Origin: Carnegiea gigantea
Taxonomy: Eukaryota; Streptophyta; Magnoliopsida; Caryophyllales; Cactaceae
Reading direction: 5' to 3'
Length of the DNA: 64,000 nucleotides
Assembly (NCBI GenBank): GCA_029747015.1
Contig: JAKOGI010000002.1
Location: forward strand, 2,512,001 to 2,576,000
The notes beneath the pieces are model-generated. The model searched no databases. It was not told where the DNA came from and saw only the letters and a program-made list of their open reading frames with translations. Below, one piece after another: positions 35,022 to 47,050 of this stretch. Position 1 is the first letter of the stretch. Each line of letters begins with the position of its first letter. Made by a program: the position numbers and the translations under genes.

Positions 35022-37472
35022 TCTCCCACTCGGCCACTTAAGCCGTAAGAATGTTTCTACAACATTGTTTTCTCTTTTAAACACGTCATATCAGGAATGA
35101 GACGTGCGACCAGAAATAGCAAGTAGTGCTTTTGTTAAGACACCATCAGTCTAACAAAACACTTTCAAAGCAGACAACTCCCTAAAACATTCAAGACATC
35201 ACCTGAGGCACACGCTGTCCCTTTATACCTGCTCATATATCGTGATTATATTCCGAAATATAACCGCCCGGGCTGATATGGTGAATATGCAATGGTTTTC
35301 CTTAGCAACTTATGACATTACATCTCAATAAGATTGCTTTCCTAATGCATTCCGCTGAGCTGCATAGATCTATAGCTTTTGGAGTACGCATTAAAGTGGC
35401 AACATCTCATTGGGAATTCATGCCACAGCCCTAAGTCTAAGGGAATTGTTATATAAAACACCGATGTTTCAGGGATCACACAGTGACAAGGAAGGGAATC
35501 AGTTGTCACTCCACTAGGTCGACTTAAGCACACACAGTATGAAATATGTGTCATGGTATAACTCCCACTGAGGTGAGTCTGTCACTATTTATACCATGCG
35601 AATTACAAGTCCAGTTCCTCCTCAGAACTGACTCGAGTTACTCGGGTAACGTACTAAACGTAACCTCGATACTCAAAATTCGGCTTCAGGCTTTGATATA
35701 AGGTTATGTTATATCCGATTCACTCAGAATCTCATTTTAGACTTACTAAGGCGACTATTTCTCCACATCACTCGTACCACCCAAGGTACGATGATAATCA
35801 ATATTGCACACCTAGTGCCAATATGATCAAGTCTTATCCTACACGCAACTTAAGCGTTAGGATTGATTATCCGTGTGACAAGATAATCAAAGAGCCTACT
35901 GACATTTAGATAAGCCTAATCAAACAACCAGAGTAAAATAATGACCACTTTATATAAAAGAAACATCAATCTTTTACAATAATAAAATGCTCATTACATA
36001 CAGGTCCAGACAAAAACAGGATATTCCAACTAACTAAATTCTACGGAGACCAAGACTCATCATATGAGTTGAACACATCTCTTGGAGTAGGTTTAGTTAA
36101 TGGATCCGCTATCATCTTAACAGTAGATAAGTATTTTACAATAACTTCTTTCAATTTTATGGCGTCTCTTACAAAATGATAACGCCTTTTAATATGCTTG
36201 GCCTTCCTATGAAATTTAGGATCCTTAGCATATTGGATAGCAGTAGTATTGTCGCACCAAATTTCTACAGGATCATTAATTCATGGAGTAAGATCAAGAT
36301 CCTGGAGAAAACTCCTTAGCCAAACCGCTTCCTGAGTGGCGAGGCAACAAGCGACATACTCTACTTCCATAGTCGATAGAGCTATGCAATCTCGCTTCTT
36401 GCTGCACCAAGATATGACTCCCCCACCCAGGGTGAAGACATATCCAGAGGTGGACTTAGACTCATCTAAGTCTCCACCCCAGTCAGCATGAGTGTACCCC
36501 CTCAACTTTAGGTCTCCTCCTTGGTAGCAAAGTACCAAGTCAGTAGTTCCTCGAAGATAACACATTATCCTCTTGACGGCTTCTCAATGAGCGTTCTCAG
36601 GGTTACTTTGGTAACGACTTACCAAACCAACCGCGAAGCAAATGTCAAGCCGCGTACATAACATGGCATACATTAGGCTTCCGACTGCACTAGCATATGG
36701 GACACTGCTCATTTTCTGTTTTTCATCATCTGTTGTTGGACACTGTTCTAGACTCAAGGTCAAGCCCTTGTTGATCGGAGTGTCAACAGGTTTGGAATAA
36801 TGCATCCGAAACCGTTCCAAGACTTTCTCAATATATGTCTTCTGGCATAAACCGAGAACTTTCCTAGAACGATCTCTGATTATTTCCACCCCTAGGACAT
36901 ACCTAACTTCACCCATGTCCTTCATCTCAAAGACAGAGGACAGCCACCGCCTGGTGACATTGATCATCTCCAAGTCACTCCCAGCTAGTAGAATGTCATC
37001 CACATACAAAGTAAGAAATATAATTCCTACTTTTGTCTTCTTGACATATACGCAGTGGTCTTCTGAGACCATGGTTAAGCCAAACGCAGTAATGGTTTCA
37101 TGGAATCTGAAGTACCACACTCTTGAAGACTGTTTGAGGCCATATATGGATTTTTTAAGACGACAAACTTTATTTTCTTGCCCTTTTGATACGAAACCAA
37201 ACGATTGTACCATATATGTCTCTTCCTCAAGGGTCCCATTTAGGAAAGCAGTCTTCACATCCATCTAGAACAATTCTTAGTCCAGATGGGCAACTAGTGC
37301 TAGAAGTAGGCGAATAGAGGCTAATCTCACCACAGGAGAAAAGGTTTCCTCATAGTTTACTCCCTCAACTTGGGTGTAGCCTTTCGCTACCAAACGGGTT
37401 TTGAACTTATCAATTGACCCATCCGCCCGACGTTTTACCTTAGAAACCCACTTGTTTCCAATGGCTTTACGT
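34661..37472 (-). mobile_element. Decayed, 5'-truncated Ty1/Copia retrotransposon
   Basis: The minus strand reads reverse transcriptase from [20 protein letters not shown] through MDVKTAFLNG and LYVDDILLAG (YVDD active site). RNase H follows (HADWGGDLDESKSTSGYVFT, then KHIKRRYHFVRD), with the pol stop at 36041-36043. In-frame stops at 37277-37279, 37265-37267, 36584-36586 and about 36278-36280 make it inactive. Gag, protease, integrase and the 5' LTR are absent. About 1 kb without open frames lies between the pol stop and the polypurine tract. Confidence 0.9.
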
Positions 37473-37648
37473 TGTCACCGCTCACCACGTCGTGGAAGTA
37501 GAACTTCATCACCGTTTTACGCTCCTTGCAGTGACCCACTGTCTTGGCCCATGCTGGGTGGGCCTTATGAGCCCGGCCTGCACTATGGTACCGAAATCAG
37601 GGCTGTGAGGACCATAAAGCTAGCCACCTGAGTTATCAGCTCCCCCAT

Positions 37649-38905
37649 GCCTACTTTGACCCTCTCTTTAATGGTGTGGGTTTCCCTTTGGAAATGAGGA
37701 TGGAGGGAATTGGAGTGTTATATAAACTAAAAAGGAAGCAAACAAAAATTAATCAAGTTTGCTTTCTTTTCTTTTTTTGTTAATCCCAATTTAGTTTAGA
37801 CAGCTGCTTTGTTAAGACGTGGAAGTTTCTAATTTTTGTTTGATTAACTATAAACATTATGATGTCTATTTGCTTGATATTATATATCTTGCATTTCATA
37901 CCTGTTCATGGACGGCAATGGATGATAAATAACTACGCAGGTATGGACGTATGATCAATGGGTAATTTCTCTATTATATTCTTTATCACATTGGACATTA
38001 TTAGTGAGTCCATTTCATTATTATTAATTTCTCTGTAGGGATCGATGGATCACATCAATTGGTAAAAAATCATTTTAGTTGCTAGTTTTGGTCATGACCA
38101 CCGAACAAAACTCTTATTAGAGTCTGTTCGTTTCAGCGTCTAGTGGCTAGCAGTTGACAATGGTTTATAATTGGTTAGTGGTTCCTAGCTAGCATTTATT
38201 AGGAGTCAAGAATAACAGTTAATTACCGGCATATACTAGTGATCAGTAGCAATTACGAACAGTGTTTAGAAATAGCAAGTAGCAATTAGTAAGAGATTAG
38301 GAGTGTTTATGTGGTTAGAATTTATAATTATAAGTTAAGACCATTTAAGAGCAGTTAACAATTATCAAGTACTTTCTAAACATGGAAGAGAACATCCCCT
38401 TAATTGCAATTATGAGAAGAATGGATTTTGATGTCAACATTAATGAGTAATTGCTCTCTAATAAATCATCATATCAAATGTATATATACATGTATCTTTC
38501 ATAATTCTATCATAAGACAGGGAGAATAATATTGATTGACAAGATTTTGTCTAATTAATTGCCATCTTGATTTTGACGTGCCATCAATTTATTTGGTTAT
38601 TTAAATGTTGATTTGATCATACATTCATATTCTTTTTTTTTGTTTAATTTTTTTATCGTAAGATTCTTATATTATTACATTCCTCCAACACTCGGACAGA
38701 ACAATTAATTTAAATAAGGCTAAATAGGTCAATATTGAAGCTAGAAATTATAGAGTATAATCATAATTAGTTCAGATCCATGAGTTTGGTATTGGTAGCC
38801 ACTCATCAATTATCCATGAAAGTACTTGAAAGCTACCAAACTCAAATCTTGAAGATGTTGGTGAATCATTAGCTCAGATATCATTACAGGTAGAGTTGAT
38901 TGGCT
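37649..38905. other. Intergenic, no gene seen
   Basis: AT-rich spacer with one possible small MITE at 38120-38265. Confidence 0.45.
38120..38265. mobile_element. Possible small Tourist-like MITE
   Basis: Left end is GAGTCTGTTCG preceded by TTA (38117-38119). Right end is CGAACAGTGT followed by TTA (38266-38268). The inverted match CTGTTCG is offset by one base, so the call is weak. Confidence 0.35.
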
Positions 38906-41425
38906 TTGTTCTTTCTCTTTTCTTTTTTTTTTCTTTTTTTGTTTTTTAAAATGAGCTCATGATAGACATTTGATCGAACTCATTGTTCTCAATAAAAAGA
39001 TGGCATTGATGCCTATTAATTAATAAAACCATATGTCGACGGTCAATTATCAGGGAACAAACCTAATAAAAGAAAGGAAGTGCGCACCTGGCAATCAATG
39101 AACCAGCAGGTGAAAGAGTTTTGTTAACAGCATCTCCACCCTACCATATGTCTGTCAACAGCAAAAGGAGGAAATAAATGACTAGCTTACCATTCTAGTA
39201 TTGCTTATTGACCTCTTCCCGCCTACTTCTCCATCTCCAGCAACGGTTGTTCATGTTTCACACCATCTGCAACTTCAAAGAGACTCTGCGCAAGCTCATG
39301 TCTGCAATTATCCCTAGTTTTGCTACAGGCTTCTCGAATTAGGAAAACAAAACAGGGATAGAATTGAAGTTCCTGGACAACACTTCAGGGGCATAAGATA
39401 TGATTTGCTCCTTCCATGCTTTAGACCACTGTGAAACTCTCCATTTGATAGATAGCAAAGATCAGTTCTTTGAGGCCAAGAGTTTGCTGCTCAAAGATCA
39501 TCTCGTTTCTATGCATCCACAAGCTCCAAGATGTTGCAAAGACAGTGGCCATCCAAAATTTCTTTCTTACCCTGTTATTGGAATGTTGATTCATCCAAAA
39601 TTCATACAGATGCCTCAAGGTACAGAGGATTATGATGGGATTCCCAAGCTTAGCTGAGAGGATACACCAAGTATTCCATGATGCTTGACAAGTGGCTAGG
39701 AGACGGTAAATATCTTCTATGGCCGTGGAGTAATAGGGGCACCGATTTTCTTGTGTAGGTAACACGTACCCCTTTCCTGCATAAGAGATCTTTTGTATTA
39801 AGTCTTCAAAGGAGTGCTAACCACAACATGAATTCCACTTTTGAGGGCTAATGTTCTTCGACACACTACATACTAGATTATCAATCTCAGCTCCTTCATC
39901 TTGGACTGATTGGGCTATATCTGTCAATGCTTTGACAATAAAGCTTTTTGTTCCCTAGAGTATTTTATCTGTCTTGTTTCACTGGATGGATCTGGACAAT
40001 CAAACTGTTTAATTCCCTAGCTTGTTGCTCTTCCACACTTGTAAATTGCCTTTTCCGGGAGAGTGCCCTCCTGCACACATTCCCTTCGAACCATCCCATA
40101 CTATAGATGACATCATTATGCTGTGAGGATAATGAATAAAAACTAGGGAAAGAGTCTCTTAGAGACACATCCGAAACCCATGGATGAAACCAGAATTTGG
40201 TTTTACTTCCATTTCCTAGTTGTATCCTTAGGTTAGCAGAAACAACCTGCTGTCCTGGAGATGTTTTTAGATGGAACAAGTGCAAACTTCCTACTTGGAA
40301 TCAAAGTGGGGTCGTCCTCTTTGTGAATAGATTGGATAACATTCCTCTATAAAGAGCCCTCCTCGTATGCATATTTCCACCACCATTTGAAGAGTAATGC
40401 TGCATTCTTTAGGATTAGATCTCCTACCTGTAGACCACCTCTTTCTTTAGGCCTTTGGATCACTTCCCATTTCGCAAAATTTCCCTTCCTTTCACCCACT
40501 CCATAAAAGTTTCCTTTGAATTTTAGCCATTTTGGCTGCTACCTTCTTCGGCATTCCAAAGATCGAAACTTAATAGAGTGGTAGGCTGTTTAGTACAACC
40601 TTAATCAACACCAATTTTCCAGCCGTTGATAAGCAACTAGCTTTTCATGAACCAAGTCTCTCATGTATTTTTTGAATTATGCTTTGCCGGACGAGAATTT
40701 CTTCATGTTTGCCCCTAGTGGAACACCTAGATATGTTATGGGAGTTCAACAAGATTACAGCCCAAGAGACTTGCTGCATTTTGTGCCCATGTCTCATCTT
40801 TTCCTAGTACAATGAGTCCAGACTTATTGTATTTTACTGTCAGAACTGAAGATGAGAGTATCGTCTGCAAATTGTAAATGACTAATGTGGATATACGTAG
40901 ATCCCACAAGTAAACCTTTGAACAGGCCTAACTCAACAGCATTTAGAAGCATTTTATTTAGAACCTCTGCTACTGAGACAAATAAAAAGGGATACATTGC
41001 ATCTCCTGGTATGATCTCTGTTCCCATCCTGAAAGGTTTGGATGGAGCTCCATTGAAAAAGACTGAAATTGTTGCAGTTGAAAGACAAGTCCTAATCCAA
41101 CTCTCCATCTTTGGTCGAATCCCATCTTTTCCATCACTCGATCTAGGCTTTCCCGATTAATTGTGTCATGTGCTTTCTCGAAGTCAAACTTTAAGAGGAT
41201 CCCTGGCTTTTTGTACTTCTTCAACCAATTAACAACTTCATGCGCAATCAAAGCTCCATCTAGGATTTGCGTGCCGCTAACGAATGCTGTTTGAGTCTCT
41301 CCAACCAGCCGAGGTAATGTGCTTGTTTAGCCTTTGGCTAAGAACTTGGGCAATGACCTTGTAAATATCCCACCATACTTCTCAGCCTATAATTAATCTG
41401 AAACTTTTGTTGCATTCTCCTTCTT
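38906..41425 (-). mobile_element. 5'-truncated, decayed LINE (L1-like) retrotransposon
   Basis: On the minus strand, frameshifted pieces read in order. First IYKVIAQVLSQRL, then FVSGTQILDGALIAHEVVNW, then LLKFDFEKAHDTI and the catalytic-loop region LQFADDTLIFSSDS. Next is a zinc-binding RVT-like C-terminal region (SKTKFWFHPWVSD; WMATVFATSWSLWMHRNEMI). An A-rich tail closes it (T-rich on the plus strand, about 38906-38952). Multiple frameshifts and stops make it dead. The endonuclease and ORF1 parts are missing. Confidence 0.85.
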
Positions 41426-42251
41426 TTCTTTTCAATAAGACAAGTAAGACTCATCCCACTGGCTAGGTCATTGCTCGCCCGCCTTTCTTATCAAGCAACT
41501 ATCTTGGGCGTTTGAAATGAAGCACTTACAATTCATTGACATTTGATCATGCTTCTTGTTCTGTCACAAGGAATGACACACATCTTCAACACACACATAT
41601 ATACTCATACTAATAGCTACCCGGTGATGATCTCAAAATCCCATACAATATACATCATTCATGACTTCAAAATACTTGCATTATGCATTGTACTTTTAAT
41701 ATCAAACATGTAAATAAAGAAGTAGCTCACCACACTGCTTTGACAAACTTTGCCACTTCACAACTTACCGTATCATACACAGCTCTAAGTAAAAACAGAC
41801 AGTCAAGCACTAAAGAAAGCAAAGACAAACATATACAACAAACGTCTCTCTGAAAAAGACAGTATTTCAAAAAGAGGCAATAAAAAATTTGTTACTGTTA
41901 ATTATAAAATTTGTTGACTCTGCTAACAAATATGAAAAAGAACTTTGACAATTAAAGGATCGAAAACTATGTGTATAAGTTTGCAAGTGCGGAAAATTGG
42001 AAATATAATCCAATAATTTCAATTCGTAATTTCTTAAGTAGCACGTAAGCCTTATCCAATAGGACCAATACTAATAAATTTTCATTGATCAATTGTTGAT
42101 TTATGATTTAAGCAAAGAGATTTAATTTCGAACGCCGAACTAAAAGACAGTATTTATTATTATTTTGCTTATGGAAATAAGAAACAAGACCCCAAAGGTA
42201 AAAACAGAGGAAAATACTCAAAGATTCACGAACATGCGGGTGGTAGTGGCA
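41426..42251. other. Intergenic, no gene seen
   Basis: AT-rich downstream flank of d8. Confidence 0.45.
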
Positions 42252-42835
42252 TCAGTGAATAACAGTAATATCATAACCAACGACGGCGTTTCCAGAAGTG
42301 AGGTTAAAGGAGTAAGTCCGGGCCAAGGCGCACCCACGGGCCATTCGGAAAAACCCGGTTCCACCAACCACCGGAAGCTCCCTCTCTGGGCTCGTAATCA
42401 AGTTTCGGCCCAGGATGCTGACGGAGCTTCCATTGTACACCCCATCCAAGGGGGTGAAGGTGAGGGCCATGATCAGACTGAGGTCTTCCCTAGAGGCCCT
42501 ACCGTAGATCCCCTGCGCTCGGCCCACCAGCTTCGAACTCGGGTCGGGCCCCAGAGTCAGCGGCTCCTCGGCCATGGCGATGAAACCGAACCCCGAAAAG
42601 GGCTTCTTGCTTCCGGGGGCTGCCACCACTTGGACGGCGGTGGGGGAGTCTCCAATCACAACGTCGTGGCAGTAGAACTACGGCGCTCTTTGCCGTGAGC
42701 TTCCGTTTTGGCCCATGTCGGGCCGGATCCAGGCTAGGGCTCATAAGCCCGACACTGAGCACTTTGGTATGGCACGATCATTAGGGATATCCATACGACA
42801 GCTTTAGCCAACTGAATAATTGTCAGCTTCGCCAT
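42252..42835 (-). pseudogene. Dirigent pseudogene (locus d8)
   Basis: ATG at 42833-42835 starts MAKLTIIQLAKAVVWISLMI. Codon 34 is TAG (42734-42736), in the RAYEP-stop-PGSGP stretch. Near 42668 about 10 bp are missing relative to paralogues, between GKER and FYCHD, shifting the frame. The rest is clean: GDSPTAVQVV, GFGFIAMAEEPLTLGPDP, KLVGRAQGIYGR, YNGSSVSILGRN and RELPVVGGTGFFRMARGCA to TVIH-stop. DDPLT is EEPLT and RGYA is RGCA here. Two independent lesions argue for a real, recent pseudogene rather than sequencing error. A TATA-like TTTTATAAC lies upstream at about 42909-42917. Confidence 0.85.
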
Positions 42836-43129
42836 GCCTTCAGAGGCTCTCTCTCTTCCGGTCCTGCCCCCCTCCCCCCCGAGTCTCTACAGGGGTTGGG
42901 GGGGGGGGTTATAAAATAACGCATGATGAGCCGATCGACAATAGTTAAATTAAATTAAGAAAGCGAAAAAAAAAATGTAGTAATGATCTTGGACCTTGAA
43001 CATGTGTGGAAAATTATTGGATGCACATGTATTTTTGGGATCAATGATAGCTAATAGAAAATTTTCATTAATTGGACTCCTTAACTAATTATGTGATCCT
43101 ACAATATTATGGCAACAATCGCTTTTAGC

Positions 43130-43290
43130 ATGAGTTCCGCTTCTACAAGAGTTGGAATAACCATTTTCTGTGTGAGTCTAGCTTCTGTAGGAGTTGGGGA
43201 GATCGTGTTATAAGCAGACAACATCAGAAAACATGTATGTAAGTAGAGGGATTGATTTCAAAAAATCCACAAAAAAAATTTGTTAAAAAA
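43130..43290 (-). mobile_element. Diverged SINE relic
   Basis: Contains GTAGAGGGATTGATTTCAAA, close to the 33575 SINE region (GTAGAGAGGTTGATTTCAAG), plus CTTCTGTAGGAGTTGGGGAG on its left. A GAGTTCCGCTTCTAC / GAGTCTAGCTTCTGT doublet lies at about 43130 and 43175. Boundaries are approximate. Confidence 0.4.
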
Positions 43291-43651
43291 AAACAAGTTG
43301 GATAAAAGAAGTATTGAGTACCAAAGGCAAGCAGCTTTAGGTGAAGATTTTTAGAAAATATTTTTATCAAATTGAAGTCTTTTGGAAGAAAAAAGCAATA
43401 ACACTATCGACAAGTAGCATTAGGTAGAACTATATGATAGACTGATAGGCAATTACAATGTAATAAAATAACAACAGAAAATCACTAATTAAAAATAGAA
43501 TAGATTAATACACCACCTAACATGTATTGTCTGATTCTAGACCATTATGTAAATAGCCCAATTCGTATGAGATTCAAGGTTCACCTTGTCCATATATCCA
43601 GGTTCAATTTTGCAGGGCCACAAACGTAAATAACGTAATAAATTTCTAAGC
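43291..43651. other. Intergenic, no gene seen
   Basis: AT-rich spacer. Confidence 0.4.
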
Positions 43652-43654
43652 TTA

Positions 43655-44370
43655 GGGTCTGTTCTATTTCGCGTTTTAGATAGATAGATAGATGTAAGGA
43701 GCTGTAAGGAGCTGTAAGAAGATGTAAGGAGCTGTAAGGAGATATAAAAAGCTGTAAGAAGCTGTAAGGAGCTGTAAGGATATATGTAAGGAGTTGTTAA
43801 AGAGTTATATAGTATAATTTATTTTACAATGAACGTTTTGGATGAAAAATAATAATATTAAAATAATATACTTATTGAAAATAATTAATTAATTACGTTA
43901 ATTACACAACAATAAAATATATTAATCCCCATAAATTGGTGAATAAAATTTCATCCACTTGAGATGACTTTTTATATGAATATTAGTTTGATCGAATAAA
44001 GTATAACAAAAAAAAAAAACAAATTTTTTTGACAAAATTGAATACAACTCTTCAAATAAATTCCTATTTTAAGTAAATAATTTTAAATATAAATAAATGT
44101 ATGGTTATCTATAATAATATATATTTCATGTCGAAATTCAAATATAATTTACGTCGTTATATTATGTTTTTATGTTTATGTAAATGTTGTATTCATAAGA
44201 TATTTATAAATTTTGTATATTGGTAGTATCATTAAAAAAAATATACATATTTCTGTAACTAAAATAAATGAATGTTATAGAAAATCTATGAAATGTAAGG
44301 AGATGTAAGAAGAAGTAAGGAGATGTAAACTCTTAACTAAATTCTAAAAAATGCGAAATAAAACAGGGCC
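43655..44370. mobile_element. Tourist-like MITE with GTAAGGAGCT subrepeats
   Basis: 716 bp. Left end is GGGTCTGTTCTATTTCGCG; the right end read inverted is GGCCCTGTTTTATTTCGCA. TTA target duplications lie at 43652-43654 and 44371-44373. Just inside the left end is a tandem array of TGTAAGGAGC/TGTAAGAAGA decamers (43694-43800), echoed inside the right end (GTAAGGAGATGTAAGAAG). The core is very AT-rich. No transposase is present. Confidence 0.75.
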
Positions 44371-44510
44371 TTAGTGGTGATCGAAGAAGTTACCAAAAAG
44401 TACCACTAAAATTCTTATTAGTGTAAAGTGATCCAGCTTACATTTGATCCACAGACACGAAAAAAGTCTTACAAAAAGTTTTTGTGAATTTAACTTTAAG
44501 TGATGATAAG

Positions 44511-44789
44511 CATAGGCGGAGCCATATTGGGGCAAGAGGGGTCAATTGACCCCCCAACTTTTTGGGAAAAAAATTAAATGTGGGATATTTTTATGGATAA
44601 GAAAAATAGATATATATTAATTAGTTTATAAGTACACATCATAGGACTACATAGTAGGGTGGTGGTTGCCCCTTGCTTTGGGTGGGAGATCCCTAGTTTG
44701 ACTCTTCGTTTCGCCTTTTCCTTTTCATTTTGGAAGTGCCCTTTAATTTTTCCAATCTTACCCCCTTGTTTAGAATCTTGACTCCGCTA
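44511..44789. mobile_element. Non-autonomous DNA element with 11-bp target duplication
   Basis: A 279-bp insert starts CATAGGCGGAGCC and ends GACTCCGCTA, giving short inverted ends (TAGGCGGAGCC / TAGCGGAGTC). It is flanked by GTGATGATAAG at 44500-44510 and 44790-44800. A 9-11 bp duplication favours a Mutator-like element; hAT is the alternative. Confidence 0.7.
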
Positions 44790-44800
44790 GTGATGATAAG

Positions 44801-47050
44801 GCAGTATATCTTTCACCTTAATTAATTTGGGTTTAATTTATGTGTTAATAAAATCGAAAGACACCATGCTGATCAATTATCTGTCCTATGAAAAAAATAT
44901 ATATATACATGTAGTTCTATAACCAAGAAAAATTGCATGCTAAGTGGAAAGCGATTTTTATATCATTTTCTAAAGGCTACTAATAGAAATAGCAATGGAT
45001 CAAATCTGGATTGAATATATTTAATTAGATCCAGATCCATTCTAATTTTTTAGATTTGGATTCTATGAATCTCAAACGGATTCTAAACGGATCTATAACC
45101 TTACAAAAGAATGTTATAGGTTTAAGACATGTAGTACCTATTCAATAAACACATTAACATAATTTTTAATGAAGACAATAAGAAAAAATGAGCTATAAGA
45201 CAATAATAATTTTAATGTGCCTACTAGTGGGAAACAACAATTATAATAAACCCTGATATAACCAAGTCTCCTCAAGATCATATTGCACCAACTAAAATAT
45301 CAAAACCAAGTTCCATGATAGTTCATAAGATCCATAGAACTAATACTAGTTGAGTAAGACTTTGCATATTGTCAGTTAGAAACATTGGAACCCACGAATG
45401 CCAATCCAACGCTCTAAGTGACAATATGTCAAAATTAGTGAAAAATTCTTTCACTTAGTTAACATAAGCTCAAATATAAATTTTAAATTCAAAATTATTT
45501 CATTTAGTTAACATTTATCTCTACTATGATAATTTAATTGATACTTTTTGTCACTAAAATAATTCAATTGATGTTTTTATCACTAAAATAATATCAATGG
45601 TTTGAATCAAAAATCAATCATCTAATGAAAAAGATAAATGAAAAAAACTTAAACATGAATTTTAAACTCCAATTATTTCATTTGGTTAACATTTATCTCA
45701 AGATTCTCAACTACTACGATTGGTATGATAGAGATATATATTGACTGGATTATTGTAGTGAAGATAAATCTTATATATATGAATACATTTTGAACTCAAA
45801 ATTCATATTCAAGCTTCTTTCAATATTTTTATTAAATATATTCAAGTTTCGATCTAAATAATGAAAGTTGAATTTTGTTATTAAATTCCAAATGACCTCA
45901 AAAAGCAATTTATTTTAATTTTATGTATTGTACAACAGTATTATTGTCATTTAATACTACTAATAGGTGTATGAAATTTAAATGGGTAAGATTGAATACT
46001 TATTCATTACGTACACATGTTTATATTTAGAAATAAAGACTAACAATGCACGATATGTTAATCACAAAGAGAGAGGGATAAGTTTAAAAGAATTTTTTGT
46101 TAGATTTTTGGGTTATGAGAACGATGGGTCCAATGAGTCTAATCTAGATCTAAGCGATGGACTGTCTTTAAACTTTTTTAAAATCCAGATTCATTTTAGG
46201 ATCTATTGGACTCATGTAAATGAGACAGCTCCACTAAATCTGAATTGGATTTAAAATTCATTGCGACCACCTAAGTACTAATACTTCTATATCCAATTTA
46301 ATCAATCATCAAATTAAATATATGAAACATTGGTTTTGTAGCCAAATAAAAACGTCTTTTACGGTCGTTAATTGCAATCACCGGCTTCAGTACCGAGCTA
46401 GTGTTTCTAAATTGACCAGCGCACCTCCTCTCAAAGAGTGGAGGCCCATATATTACTTTGTCAGAAAGTGAGGTATCTAACCATTTCCCAACGACGATAC
46501 GTTACAATATGTTATTGGATAGAAATTTTGTCCACAGAATTATTAGACTCCATTATTACTGTCCGGAGTGCAGAAAAAGCCACAGGCCCACAAGACTAAT
46601 GACAGAACCATACAGCATGCTTAGGCCCATAAAATGATGTTCACCAATAGCGTTGTCAGTTTCAAGCTTTAAAAGCACGTTCACGTAAGAGTACGGAGAA
46701 GTTTATGGAAACTATTAAGGGGTATTTAGTACTCCTCTCTACGCTTATCTTATAAGAAAAGAATAATATAATTAATTATACACTTAATTTATTTGGCCAG
46801 ATGATCACCTAACTATTTAATTTTAAACATGTCATGATTATCATCACTATAGTTTATACATTTTAATTAAACTATCCCATTTCCTTTTAAACATCGTTTT
46901 CATTACAACATAATGCACATGATATATAAGAGTCAATAAAAATTATTTTACGTTGAGGAGTTAATATAGCCATCAATACTCAATACTGTTTGAGGAGGGA
47001 CTAGAAAACATGGCCACTAAACATAAAGAGGTTAAACCTTTACAAAGTTT
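44801..47050. other. 2.2-kb gap with no supported gene
   Basis: AT-rich. Related GGAT/TCTAA-rich motifs at about 45000-45090 and 46120-46260 might be ends of another decayed element, but I could not define them. Confidence 0.4.

Larger units (their letters stand above)
34526..37648 (-). pseudogene. Dirigent pseudogene split by a Copia element (locus d7)
   Basis: The N-terminal part lies at about 37473-37648: MGELITQVASFMVLTALI, then a frameshift near 37575, then WAKTVGHCKERK and [11 protein letters not shown]. The C-terminal 44 codons lie at 34526-34660 (NPVRAFPVIGGTGLFRMARG to NVTVFH and TAA). Between them is a 5'-truncated Copia retrotransposon. The dirigent middle, roughly the DDPLTVGPDP to YNGSS region, is absent from both sides. 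A deletion after the insertion therefore removed both the element's 5' half and the gene's centre. A TATA-like TTTATATAAC remains upstream at about 37717-37726. Confidence 0.88.

Noticed and set aside
37401..37631. Plus-strand frame across the Copia/dirigent junction
   Set aside because: It lies on the antisense strand of two dead coding regions, so it is chance.
45982..46254. 90-codon plus-strand frame
   Set aside because: AT-rich composition, no known motif, no flanking gene signals.
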